A stretch of 64,000 nt of DNA from Devosia_A sp048498015 (lineage in GTDB: Bacteria; Pseudomonadota; Alphaproteobacteria; Rhizobiales; Devosiaceae). The DNA lies in contig JBEHYU010000003.1 in the NCBI GenBank assembly GCA_048498015.1, positions 1 through 64,000 on the forward strand, read 5' to 3'. A program made the translations under genes and the position numbers. Position 1 is the stretch's first letter. Every line of letters begins with the position of its first letter. The notes under the pieces were generated by a model. It was given only the letters and a program-made list of their open reading frames with translations. It did not search any database and was not told where the DNA came from. Positions 16,066 through 23,647 of the stretch are shown here, in pieces.

Positions 16066-16992
16066 GTGCCCTCCGACAGCTTTGTGAAGATCAGCCCCGA
16101 GGTAGCCCAGGCGCTCGACGCCGGGCAGCCGGTGGTGGCGCTCGAATCCACCATCATTACGCATGGCATGCCCTATCCGCAGAATCTGGGTATGGCCGGC
16201 AAGGTCGAGGCGATCGTGCGCGCGGGCGGCGCAGTGCCGGCGACCGTCGCGATCATGGACGGCGCCTTCCGCATCGGGCTCGAGCCGGCCGATCTGCAGC
16301 GGCTGGCCGAAACCGGCATGGCGGCCGCCAAGGCGTCGCGCCGCGACGTGGCGGCGCTGCTGACCAACAAGGCGGTAGCGGGCACCACCGTCGCCACCAC
16401 CATGATGGCGTCGGACATGGCGGGCATCCGGGTGTTCGCGACCGGCGGCATTGGCGGGGTGCACCGGGGCGCCGAGTCGACCTTCGATATCTCGGCCGAC
16501 CTCGAAGAGCTGGGGCGGACGCCCGTGGCGGTGGTCTGCGCCGGCGCCAAGGCGATCCTCGACATTCCCAAGACGCTCGAAGTGCTGGAGACGCGCGGCG
16601 TGCCGGTGGTGGGCTTCGGCACCGACGATTTCCCGGCCTTCTGGACGCGCCAGAGCGGCCACAAGGTCGATCATCGCTGCGATACGGCCGCGGCGGTCGC
16701 GGACCTGCTCGACATGCAGTTCTCGCTGGGGCTGGGCGGCGTGCTGATCGCCAACCCGATCCCCGAGGCCGATGCGCTCGATCCCGACATGATCGCCAGC
16801 AACATCGAGGCGGCGGTACGGGACGCCGAGCGCGGCGGCATTGGCGGCAAGGCGCTGACGCCGTTTTTGCTGAAGCGCATCTTCGAGCTCACCGGTGGGG
16901 TGAGCCTCACCTCCAACATCGCGCTGGTCGAGAACAATGCGCGCGTCGCTGCCGCGATCGCGGTGGCGCTGAGCGCGAGGGCGGCGGCATGA
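16066..16992 (+). CDS. psuG: Pseudouridine-5'-phosphate glycosidase
   Basis: Cleaves the C-glycosidic bond of pseudouridine 5'-phosphate, yielding uracil and ribose 5-phosphate. The protein has 308 residues. Family hallmarks are VVALESTIITHGMPYPQN near residue 24, LTNKAVAGTTVATTM with the conserved Lys, and GGIGGVHRGAESTFDISADL. The start is GTG (MPSDSFVKISPEVAQAL). The 3' end overlaps psuK by four bases, so the two steps are co-translated. Confidence 0.95.
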   Translation: MPSDSFVKISPEVAQALDAGQPVVALESTIITHGMPYPQNLGMAGKVEAIVRAGGAVPATVAIMDGAFRIGLEPADLQRLAETGMAAAKASRRDVAALLTNKAVAGTTVATTMMASDMAGIRVFATGGIGGVHRGAESTFDISADLEELGRTPVAVVCAGAKAILDIPKTLEVLETRGVPVVGFGTDDFPAFWTRQSGHKVDHRCDTAAAVADLLDMQFSLGLGGVLIANPIPEADALDPDMIASNIEAAVRDAERGGIGGKALTPFLLKRIFELTGGVSLTSNIALVENNARVAAAIAVALSARAAA

Positions 16993-17879
16993 GCGCGGAT
17001 GTCCTCGTCGTCGGCGATACCATCACCGACATCATCGTCATGCCGGAGGGCCCGATGGTGCGCGGCTCCGACCGGCGCGCCACCATCCGGCAGCGGCCGG
17101 GCGGTTCGGGCGCCAACCAGGCGGTGTGGCTGGCCTCGCTCGGCGTGAAGGTGCGGTTCGTGTCGCGCGTCGCGGCGGCCGACCTCGATGCCTCGGTGGC
17201 CTATTTCATCGGCAAGGGCGTCGAGCCGGTGTTCGGCGCCGATCCCGATCTGCCCTCGGGCGTCTTGATCTCGATCGTCGATGCCGATGGCGAGCGGAGC
17301 TTTTTGACCGATCGCGGCGCCAACCTGAACCTGTCGCCGGATGACCTGCCGTTCGAGCTGCTCGACGGCGTCAGGATCCTGCTGGTTTCGGGCTATTCGT
17401 TCTTCACGCCCGGGCCGCGCGCCGCCGTGCTGGCGCTGCTCAAGGAAGCGCGCGAGCGCAAGATCGCCACGGCGCTCGATCCGGCCTCGGTCGGCTTCCT
17501 GCGCGAGGTGGGCGCCGAGGCCTTCCTCAAATGGACGAGCGGCACCGGCACCATCTTCGCCAATCTCGACGAGGCGCTGGAGCTCACCGGCTCGGTCGAC
17601 CTCAATCTCCAGATGCAGACGCTGGGCCGCTTCTATCCGCGCGTCATCATCAAGCGCGGCGTCGCGGGCGCCGCCGTGGGCGGGCGCAACGGGGTGCAGA
17701 TCTCGATGCCGGCGCCGGTTTCCGATGTCGTCGATACCACCGGGGCAGGCGACGCCTTCGCGGCGGCCTTCATCACGGCCGAGCTCGGCGGGCAGGGCCT
17801 CGATGCCTGCGTGCGGGCCGGAATCGCCGCCGGCGCGGACGCCGTGGGCTATATCGGCGGACAGCCGCCGCGCAAATAA
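16989..17879 (+). CDS. psuK: PfkB family sugar kinase, probable pseudouridine kinase
   Basis: Ribokinase-fold kinase of 296 residues. The N-terminal GGSGANQAVWLASLG matches PfkB signature 1. DTTGAGDAFAAAF near residues 245-257 matches signature 2 and contains the catalytic Asp. The four-base overlap with psuG makes phosphorylation of pseudouridine the natural role. The rather divergent substrate lid leaves another nucleoside or sugar possible. Confidence 0.88.
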   Translation: MSADVLVVGDTITDIIVMPEGPMVRGSDRRATIRQRPGGSGANQAVWLASLGVKVRFVSRVAAADLDASVAYFIGKGVEPVFGADPDLPSGVLISIVDADGERSFLTDRGANLNLSPDDLPFELLDGVRILLVSGYSFFTPGPRAAVLALLKEARERKIATALDPASVGFLREVGAEAFLKWTSGTGTIFANLDEALELTGSVDLNLQMQTLGRFYPRVIIKRGVAGAAVGGRNGVQISMPAPVSDVVDTTGAGDAFAAAFITAELGGQGLDACVRAGIAAGADAVGYIGGQPPRK

Positions 17880-17931
17880 GCGAACCATCGCGGCGCCGGG
17901 GCGTTTCACCTCCCAACCCGAGGAGGCCGCC

Positions 17932-18183
17932 ATGTTCCATGTCGAACTCGAAGCCGAGCGCTATTTCTCGTCCGACGAAGTGGTCCGCCAACTGGCCGAC
18001 GCCGATATCGACGATGCCGAGGCGATGCTGCGAGCCGGCCTCGCCGAGATCGACCCGGCGCTCACCATCACCAGCCTGGGCGAAAAGCCGCGCGGTGTGG
18101 TCCGCGAAATCGAACTCAGCTGGCGCTGCGGCCGCGGCGAAGAACACCGCCGCGTGATCCCGCTGCCGGCGGTGGCAGCTTAG
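17932..18183 (+). CDS. Small hypothetical protein
   Basis: An 83-residue protein starting at an ATG with GAGGAGG upstream. It is acidic in the N-terminal half (FSSDEVVRQLADADIDDAEAM) and ends with ELSWRCGRGEEHRRVIPLPA. No family recognised. It follows psuK by about 50 bases and could be part of that transcript, though nothing links it to pseudouridine. Confidence 0.65.
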   Translation: MFHVELEAERYFSSDEVVRQLADADIDDAEAMLRAGLAEIDPALTITSLGEKPRGVVREIELSWRCGRGEEHRRVIPLPAVAA

Positions 18184-18210
18184 CCTGCGATTTCGGGGAA
18201 AACCGTGCGT

Positions 18211-18286
18211 TGGTGGAGCTGAGGGGAATCGAACCCCTGACCTCATCATTGCGAACGATGCGCTCTCCCAACTGAGCTACAGCCCC
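18211..18286 (-). tRNA. tRNA-Ala (anticodon CGC)
   Basis: Minus-strand cloverleaf GGGGCTG-TA-GCTC...GAGC with the anticodon loop TTCGCAA (anticodon CGC, codon GCG). The T arm is AGGGG-TTCGAAT-CCCCT, and the acceptor CAGCTCC-A-CCA has an encoded CCA. The G3-U70 wobble pair, the identity element for alanine, is present. No integrase gene or attachment-site duplication was seen next to it. Confidence 0.96.
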
Positions 18287-18354
18287 GTCCGCACGGTGGG
18301 CGCTTCATAGCGAATGGAGGGCGCGCCGCAAAGCCCTTTTTTCGGTAGGTTTGC

Positions 18355-19377
18355 TCAGGCGACGCCGTGCGCGATCAGGGTGCGGGCCGAGGCGATGAGG
18401 GAGTCGTCGGGGCTGATCAGCGGGCGCCCGAGCAGGCGCTCGACGGGAGCGGAATCGGCCTGTTTCACCACGCCGAGTTCGCCCAGATTGCCGCGGACAT
18501 CCTTGTCGAACGCCCCCACAATGCGGACCAGCCAGTCCGGCACCTCGAAGCGCGGCATCCTGGCGGCGCGCTCGGGGATGGCCGGGCGCAGCACGTTGGC
18601 CATCTGCATCAGCGAATAGGTGCCCGAGCCCATGACGAAGCGCTGGCCGCGCGCCTCGGGCGCCGTCATGGCGGCGACGTGGGCGGCGGCGACATCGCGG
18701 ACATCCACGACCACGAAGGCGATGCGGGCGGCGGCCGGGAGCGAGCCGTCGAACAGGCGCTTCACCAGCGCGACCGAGGTGCCCGGATCGTCGTCGAGCA
18801 GCGGGCCGAAGATGGCGCCCGGATTGATGGCCGTCAGGTCGTCGTGCCGGCCGGCGCTGTCCACCAGCAGCCAGGCCTGCTTTTCCGCCCGGGTCTTGGA
18901 TTCGGTGTAGGCGTTGACGTCGCGGCCGTTGAGATCGGTCCAGTCGGCGGCGGTGAAGGGCGCCGTGCGGGTCTTGGGATGGCCGTAGAGCACCGAGGCG
19001 GTCGAGGAGGTGAGGACGATGTGCTCGACCTCAGCCTTGAGCGCGGCGCTCAGGGCCCGCCGCGTGCCGTCGACCGCGGGGGTGATCAGCTCCATCTTGT
19101 CCCTGGGCATCTGGGTCACGAAGGGCGAGGCGGTGTGCTGCAAATAGCGCACGCCCGCCATCGCCTCGGTCCAGCCGGCATCGGATTTGAGGTCGAGGGC
19201 GACGAATTCGAGCTTCGAGACATCTGCGCCGGCCTTCGCGAGGGTGGCGCGCACCTTGTCGCCCTTGCCCAGGTCGCGCACCGAGCCGCGCACCGCATAG
19301 CCCTGCCGCAGCAGCTCGAGTGCGACATGGCCGCCGAGAAAGCCGGAAATACCGGTGAGGAGGACGAGATCGGCCAT
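18355..19377 (-). CDS. NAD(P)-dependent reductase of the extended SDR type
   Basis: A 340-residue extended SDR of the dihydroflavonol reductase / aldehyde reductase group. The N-terminal cofactor motif TGISGFLGGHVALELLRQG is followed by DLKSDAGW and the catalytic TSSTASV and Y-x3-K (YTESK). A C-terminal substrate domain follows. The ATG at 19375-19377 was chosen because MADLVLLTGISG is the normal family start. The substrate is unknown. It stands alone and precedes a family A repeat. Confidence 0.85.
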   Translation of the reverse strand: MADLVLLTGISGFLGGHVALELLRQGYAVRGSVRDLGKGDKVRATLAKAGADVSKLEFVALDLKSDAGWTEAMAGVRYLQHTASPFVTQMPRDKMELITPAVDGTRRALSAALKAEVEHIVLTSSTASVLYGHPKTRTAPFTAADWTDLNGRDVNAYTESKTRAEKQAWLLVDSAGRHDDLTAINPGAIFGPLLDDDPGTSVALVKRLFDGSLPAAARIAFVVVDVRDVAAAHVAAMTAPEARGQRFVMGSGTYSLMQMANVLRPAIPERAARMPRFEVPDWLVRIVGAFDKDVRGNLGELGVVKQADSAPVERLLGRPLISPDDSLIASARTLIAHGVA

Positions 19378-19471
19378 GTGGGTCTCCGCTGTTGCGGGGA
19401 GTGGTTTATCCCGAACCGGCGGCGAGGGGGAGGGTGGACGCCAGGGTAGTGCGGCTGAAGCGGGGCGTTCC

Positions 19472-19557
19472 GACTGAAGCCAAGAACCCACTCACCAAGC
19501 GGCGCTAGGGCCTTCAGGCCCGTAGCAAGCTTGGTGAGGGGGTGTTTGCCCTCAGTC
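19472..19557. repeat. Palindromic intergenic repeat, family A (short form)
   Basis: GACTGAAGCCAAGAACCCAC at the left and GTGAGGGGGTGTTTGCCC then TCAGTC at the right form the same terminal inverted repeat as 11436-11650. The central TATCCTCCCCC module is missing. Confidence 0.7.
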
Positions 19558-20015
19558 AGGCGACCACCGAGTTGCCCACCATCAGCAACGCCAACGTCCT
19601 GCCCCAACAAGTCTTCCCGCTCTCGCTACCGCAAATCCCCGCCGCTGAGCTGCCCGCCCCCCAGCATGCCTTACATTCACCCCCGCGTCCGTCATCTACC
19701 GCGGGGTGCCGACGAAGCGCCGGCGGACGCGTGGGGGAGCGGCAGTCGTGCTGCTCCAGGTCCAGCCTTCGGGTCGCGGCAGGTTCACCCTGCTCCCTGC
19801 CTGACTGTTCCAAAAATCCCGCGCGGAGAAGCGCTGGGCGTCTCGCCTAGCTAAAACATTCGGAGGCGCCCGGCGCTCTCCGTCCGTGGCGAAGCTTTGC
19901 GCCACGGCAGGGTAACACCCGGAGGCTCATGGCCGTCCGGACCTTCCACTCGCCTGCTGTTCAGGGGAGAGTTCTTTGAAAACGTTCAGTCACCACAGAG
20001 GTCCCACCCCCACAA
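19558..20015. other. Unexplained structured intergenic segment
   Basis: About 450 bases with no reading frame I would support. Strong pairings occur: CCCCCGCGTCCG at 19680-19691 with CGGACGCG-T-GGGGG at 19724-19737 (one bulge), and CCGTGGCG at 19884-19891 with CGCCACGG at 19900-19907. GC-rich small hairpins surround them. It matches none of tmRNA, RNase P, SRP or known riboswitch consensus strings that I can recall. It may be a non-coding RNA or a long dispersed repeat. Confidence 0.35.
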
Positions 20016-20100
20016 CGTCATTCCCGCGAAGGCGGGAATCCAGACCGGGCCCTCGGACGTCCGAACCATCGCCTGGATTCCCGCCTTCGCGGGAATGACG
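20016..20100. repeat. 85-bp palindromic repeat, family D, copy 1
   Basis: Perfect 28-bp terminal inverted repeats (CGTCATTCCCGCGAAGGCGG..., and complement) flank a centre with the palindrome CGGACGTCCG. A second copy of identical length lies at 59549-59633. Confidence 0.85.
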
Positions 20101-20148
20101 CAGTGGACGGGCAGGTTGCGGAGTACTAGAACCCCGCCCTACATGCGC

Positions 20149-21534
20149 CTACCGCATCCGGTTATACGCATCGAGCGCGGCGATCTTGTACGCCTCGGCC
20201 AGCGTTGGATAGTTGAAGGCGTTTTCGACGAAATAGTCGACCGTGCCGCCCAGCGCCAGCACGGCCTGGCCGATATGGACCAGTTCGGTGGCGCCTTCGC
20301 CGATGATGTGGGCGCCCAGCAGCTTGCGGCTCTGCAGGTCGAAGATCAGCTTCATCATGCCGCCTTCGATGCCCATGATGTGGCCGCGCGAGGTTTCGCG
20401 GAAGCGGCCAATGCCCACTTCGTAGTGAAAGCCCTTCTGGCGGACTTCTTCTTCCGACAGCCCGACGGTCGAAATCTCCGGCACCGCATAGATGCCGTAG
20501 GGAAAGATTTCGGGCTTGGTGGGGATGGGGATGCCGAAGGCGTGGCAGGCGGCGGTGCGGCCCTGTTCCATCGAGGTCGAGGCGAGGCTGGGGAAGCCGA
20601 TGACGTCGCCGGCGGCGTAGATATGCGGCACGGCCGTCTGGTAGGTCAGCGGATCGACCTTGAGCCGGCCGCGTGCATCCGGCGTGATGCCGCAGGTCTC
20701 GAGCCCGAGATCGGCGGTGGCGCCGACGCGGCCGGCGGCATAGAGCAGCATTTCAGTGCGGATCTTGCGGCCATCGCTCAGCGTCGAGACGGTCCAGCCG
20801 GCTTCGTCGAGCTCGACCTCCTCGACCTTGACGCCGAGACGGAGCTGCATGCCGCGCTTGCGCAGCTCGTGCACGAATTCCTCGATGATCTCGCGATCGA
20901 TGAATTCGAGGAAGTGCTCGCGCGGCTCGACGATGGTCACCGGCACGTCGAGGGCAGAGAAGATGGTGGCGTATTCGAGCCCGATAACGCCGGCGCCCAC
21001 CACGGTGAGGCTGCGCGGCACCCGTGGATCGGAGGCGACATTGTCGCTGTCGAACACGGACGTATCGTTGAACGGGATATTGGCGGGACGGAAGGGCGAG
21101 GTGCCGACGGCGATGACGATCTTGTCGCCCTCGATCCTGGTCTCTTCCTCGGCATTGGTCACCGCCATGGTGTGCGGATCGAGGAAGCGAGCCCGGCCGG
21201 CCAGGGTCTTGACGCCGTTGCGGGCGAACTGGTGCTCGAGCACGTTGATCTCGTGGTCGAGCGTCATGCGCAGGCGGGCGCCGAGGTCCTTGCCCTCGAT
21301 CTCCTTCTTGACGCGATAGGCGAGGCCGTAAAAGCCGCGCTCGCGCCAGCCGGAAAGGTTGAGCACGGTTTCGCGCAGCGTCTTGCTGGGGATCGTGCCG
21401 GTATGCACCGATACGCCGCCGACGCGCAGGCGGTTCTCGACCACCAGGACCTGCTTGCCGAGCTTGGCCGCCTGGATGGCGGCGCGCCGTCCGGCCGGGC
21501 CGGAACCGATGACGATGAGATCGTAGTGGTTCAT
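20149..21534 (-). CDS. sthA: Si-specific NAD(P)+ transhydrogenase (soluble)
   Basis: FAD enzyme that exchanges reducing equivalents between NADPH and NADH in the cytoplasm, 461 residues. The N-terminal FAD motif is GSGPAGRRAAIQAAKLG, the NAD motif is VVGAGVIGLEYATIF, and the second FAD contact is IYAAGDVIGFPSL. At the place of the dithiol of lipoamide dehydrogenases it has VSVHTGTIPSK, with no cysteines, as expected for the transhydrogenase branch. The ATG at 21534 is the family start. It is followed downstream by a family D repeat and preceded by a family C repeat. Confidence 0.92.
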   Translation of the reverse strand: MNHYDLIVIGSGPAGRRAAIQAAKLGKQVLVVENRLRVGGVSVHTGTIPSKTLRETVLNLSGWRERGFYGLAYRVKKEIEGKDLGARLRMTLDHEINVLEHQFARNGVKTLAGRARFLDPHTMAVTNAEEETRIEGDKIVIAVGTSPFRPANIPFNDTSVFDSDNVASDPRVPRSLTVVGAGVIGLEYATIFSALDVPVTIVEPREHFLEFIDREIIEEFVHELRKRGMQLRLGVKVEEVELDEAGWTVSTLSDGRKIRTEMLLYAAGRVGATADLGLETCGITPDARGRLKVDPLTYQTAVPHIYAAGDVIGFPSLASTSMEQGRTAACHAFGIPIPTKPEIFPYGIYAVPEISTVGLSEEEVRQKGFHYEVGIGRFRETSRGHIMGIEGGMMKLIFDLQSRKLLGAHIIGEGATELVHIGQAVLALGGTVDYFVENAFNYPTLAEAYKIAALDAYNRMR

Positions 21535-21616
21535 GCGGGAGCCCTCGATGAGCGGCAGATTAGCGGGGTTGGGTGACGTTTGTCCTGTGCGGCGGCTGGA
21601 TGCGTCACGCGCGGTG

Positions 21617-21754
21617 CCCTTCTCCCCTTTGCGGGAGAAGGTGGCGCGCAGCGCCGGATGAGGGGTTGGTTCCACATCCGCGACGGTCGAGAAAACCCCC
21701 TCATCCGTCTCGCGCTGACGCGCGATCCACCTTCTCCCGCAAGGGGAGAAGGGG
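21617..21754. repeat. Palindromic intergenic repeat, family C (full element)
   Basis: CCCTTCTCCCCTTTGCGGGA at the left and TCCCGCAAGGGGAGAAGGG at the right form long inverted ends. The interior includes GATGAGGGG / CCCCTCATC. It fills the gap between the convergently placed ends of ppk2 and the sthA leader; a fragment lies at 780-826. Confidence 0.75.
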
Positions 21755-21770
21755 TGCTGGCTGCCCGAAG

Positions 21771-22811
21771 TCAGTACTTCTCCGGCACGTACAGTTCCGG
21801 CGGCACCGGGTGGCGGACATAGTCGGGGTGATGGATGCGCGGCGGCAGCGAGACGTCCTCCTTGGGCACATCCTCGTAGGGGATGAGGCTCAGCAGATGC
21901 GAGATCATGTTGAGGCGGGCGCGCTTCTTGTCCACCGCCTGCACCACCCACCAGGGCGCCTCGGGCGAGTGGGTGCGGGCCAGCATCTCTTCCTTGGCCT
22001 TGGTGTAGTCCTCCCAGTGTACGCGGCTTTCCATGTCCATGGGCGAGAGCTTCCACTGCTTGAGCGGATCCTGGATGCGCATCTTGAAGCGGAACTCCTG
22101 CTCGGAGTCGGTGATCGAGAACCAGTATTTGATGAGGACGATGCCCGAGCGGACGAGCATGCGCTCGAATTCGGGGACGGAGCGGAAGAATTCCTCGACC
22201 TCGGCGGCCGAGGCAAAGCCCATCACCCGCTCGACGCCGGCGCGGTTGTACCAGGAGCGGTCGAACAGCACCATTTCGCCGGCGGTCGGCAGATGCGGCA
22301 CGTAGCGCTGGAAATACCACTGGTTGCGCTCGCGCTCGGTGGGCGCCGGCAGGGCGACGACACGGGCGACGCGCGGATTGAGGCGCTGGATGACGCGCTT
22401 GATGGCGCCGCCCTTGCCGGCCGAATCGCGGCCCTCGAACAGGATGACGACCTTGAGCTTCTTGTACTGGATCCAGTCCTGCAGGCGGACCAGCTCGTGC
22501 TGCAGCTTGAACAGCTCGCGGAAATAGGCGTGGCGGTCGATGTCCGGCGTGCCGGGCGTGCTCAGCTCGTCGGCCACGAGTTCGTCGACGCGGTCCTCCT
22601 CGAGCTGCATCTCCAGCTCTTCGTCGAAGGAATCGGCGATCTCGGCCTTGATGCGCTCGATCTGCGCGGCTTCGGACTGCTTGAAGTTCTCGGTCTCGTC
22701 GATCTCGGACATGGGCGCCCCCGGGCTTGGATGGCGGCGAGCAAAAGCGAGAGTTTGCAACAGTCGTGTGACGGCCTGCCGGCCGGCCGCAAGGATCGTC
22801 TGCAAGCCCAT
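21771..22811 (-). CDS. ppk2: Polyphosphate kinase 2
   Basis: Transfers phosphate between polyphosphate and nucleotides. The protein has 346 residues, with Walker A FEGRDSAGKGG, Walker B DRSWYNRAGVE, and the lid region between them (VALPAPTERERNQWYFQRYV). The ATG at 22811 is favoured by an excellent GGAGGAG five bases upstream. It adds 33 residues (MGLQTILAAGRQAV...) before MSEIDETENF at 22712, where most homologues would begin. A long acidic segment (EEDRVDELVADE) precedes the kinase fold. The GDP or ADP preference cannot be told. Confidence 0.93.
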   Translation of the reverse strand: MGLQTILAAGRQAVTRLLQTLAFARRHPSPGAPMSEIDETENFKQSEAAQIERIKAEIADSFDEELEMQLEEDRVDELVADELSTPGTPDIDRHAYFRELFKLQHELVRLQDWIQYKKLKVVILFEGRDSAGKGGAIKRVIQRLNPRVARVVALPAPTERERNQWYFQRYVPHLPTAGEMVLFDRSWYNRAGVERVMGFASAAEVEEFFRSVPEFERMLVRSGIVLIKYWFSITDSEQEFRFKMRIQDPLKQWKLSPMDMESRVHWEDYTKAKEEMLARTHSPEAPWWVVQAVDKKRARLNMISHLLSLIPYEDVPKEDVSLPPRIHHPDYVRHPVPPELYVPEKY

Positions 22812-22886
22812 CGCCGCTCCTCCGTTTCGGGCGATTCCTTAGCTTATCCGGGTCGCGAAGGCAGGAGCCAAAACGCCCCTTGCAAC

Positions 22887-22904
22887 TAACTGACCAGTCG
22901 GTTA
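22887..22904. promoter_or_regulatory. Putative TetR-type operator
   Basis: TAACTGACCAGTCGGTTA is an 18-bp imperfect palindrome (TAAC-x-GAC/GTC-x-GTTA), very like operators of TetR/AcrR repressors. It lies 40 bases before the TetR gene start, which suggests autoregulation and control of the exporter operon. Confidence 0.6.
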
Positions 22905-22944
22905 TTTATATCTGACCGAAGAGTCATTTATTGGAGCGGCACGC

Positions 22945-23610
22945 TTGGCCGACCCTGTGCAGGAAAAAGGCCCGAAATTCCGCCGTCGGGCAGAGGCGCG
23001 TCCGGACGAGGTGCTGGATGCGGCGCTCGAGCTGTTCGTCGAGAAGGGCTTCGCCCAGACGCGGGTCGAGGACATCGCGGCGCGGGCCGGGCTGAGCAAG
23101 GGCGCGGTCTACCTCTATTTCCCCTCCAAGGAGGCGGTGCTGGAGGGGCTGGTGAAGCGCGCGGTGGTGCCCATCGCCGACAACGCGCTGGGGTTGCTCG
23201 AGAATTACGCGGGCGATCCGCGGCTGGTGATCGGCACGGCGCTCAAGCTGGTGGCGGGGCGGTTGAGCGACCCCAAGGTCGCGGCGATTCCGCGGCTGCT
23301 CATTCGCGAGATGATCAACTTTCCCGAGTTCGCCCAGATGTATCGCGAGGCGGTGCTGGACCGGGTGCTGCCGGTGATCGAGCGGCTGATCGCCCACGGC
23401 ATCAGCGAAGGCTATTTCCGTCCGGTCGATCCAGCGCTGACCATCCGCTCGCTGGTCGGGCCGCTGGTGCTGCACATGATGCTGGCGGAGGTCTTCGGGA
23501 TCATGCCGGCGGGGGGCATCGAGATCGGCAGGCTGATCGACAACCATCTCGCCATCCTGTTCGACGGGCTCAGCCTGCCGGCCAGCGATCGCCGGTTCAT
23601 GTCGTCATGA
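22945..23610 (+). CDS. TetR/AcrR family regulator
   Basis: A 221-residue repressor. The N-terminal helix-turn-helix is near residues 24-66 (VLDAALELFVEKGFAQTRVE, DIAARAGLSKGAVYLYFPSK), followed by an all-helical ligand domain. The start is TTG. It heads an operon with the exporter genes: HlyD starts 37 bases later and the rest overlap. The palindrome at 22887-22904 is its likely site. The ligand is unknown, probably a toxic compound exported by the pump. Confidence 0.9.
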   Translation: MADPVQEKGPKFRRRAEARPDEVLDAALELFVEKGFAQTRVEDIAARAGLSKGAVYLYFPSKEAVLEGLVKRAVVPIADNALGLLENYAGDPRLVIGTALKLVAGRLSDPKVAAIPRLLIREMINFPEFAQMYREAVLDRVLPVIERLIAHGISEGYFRPVDPALTIRSLVGPLVLHMMLAEVFGIMPAGGIEIGRLIDNHLAILFDGLSLPASDRRFMSS

Positions 23611-23647
23611 GCGCGATGTTCGGCCCCAGCGTCAGGGAGTTTGAGTG

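Noticed and set aside
18211..18286. tRNA-Ala as an integration site
   Set aside because: No integrase, no direct repeat of the tRNA 3' end and no foreign gene block next to it.
19760..19830. Possible cobalamin riboswitch on the minus strand (CAGTCAGGC ... GAACCTGCC)
   Set aside because: Only one weak resemblance to the final box. The other conserved boxes (GCCACTG, GGGAA) are missing and no cobalamin-related gene follows.
19531..19905. Short open frames on both strands in the 19.5-19.9 kb gap
   Set aside because: No ribosome site, biased composition, overlap in several frames, and coincidence with inverted repeats. I treat the segment as non-coding.
20149..21534. Dihydrolipoamide dehydrogenase instead of transhydrogenase
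   Set aside because: The two redox-active cysteines are absent (VSVHTGTIPSK), and no 2-oxoacid dehydrogenase genes are adjacent.
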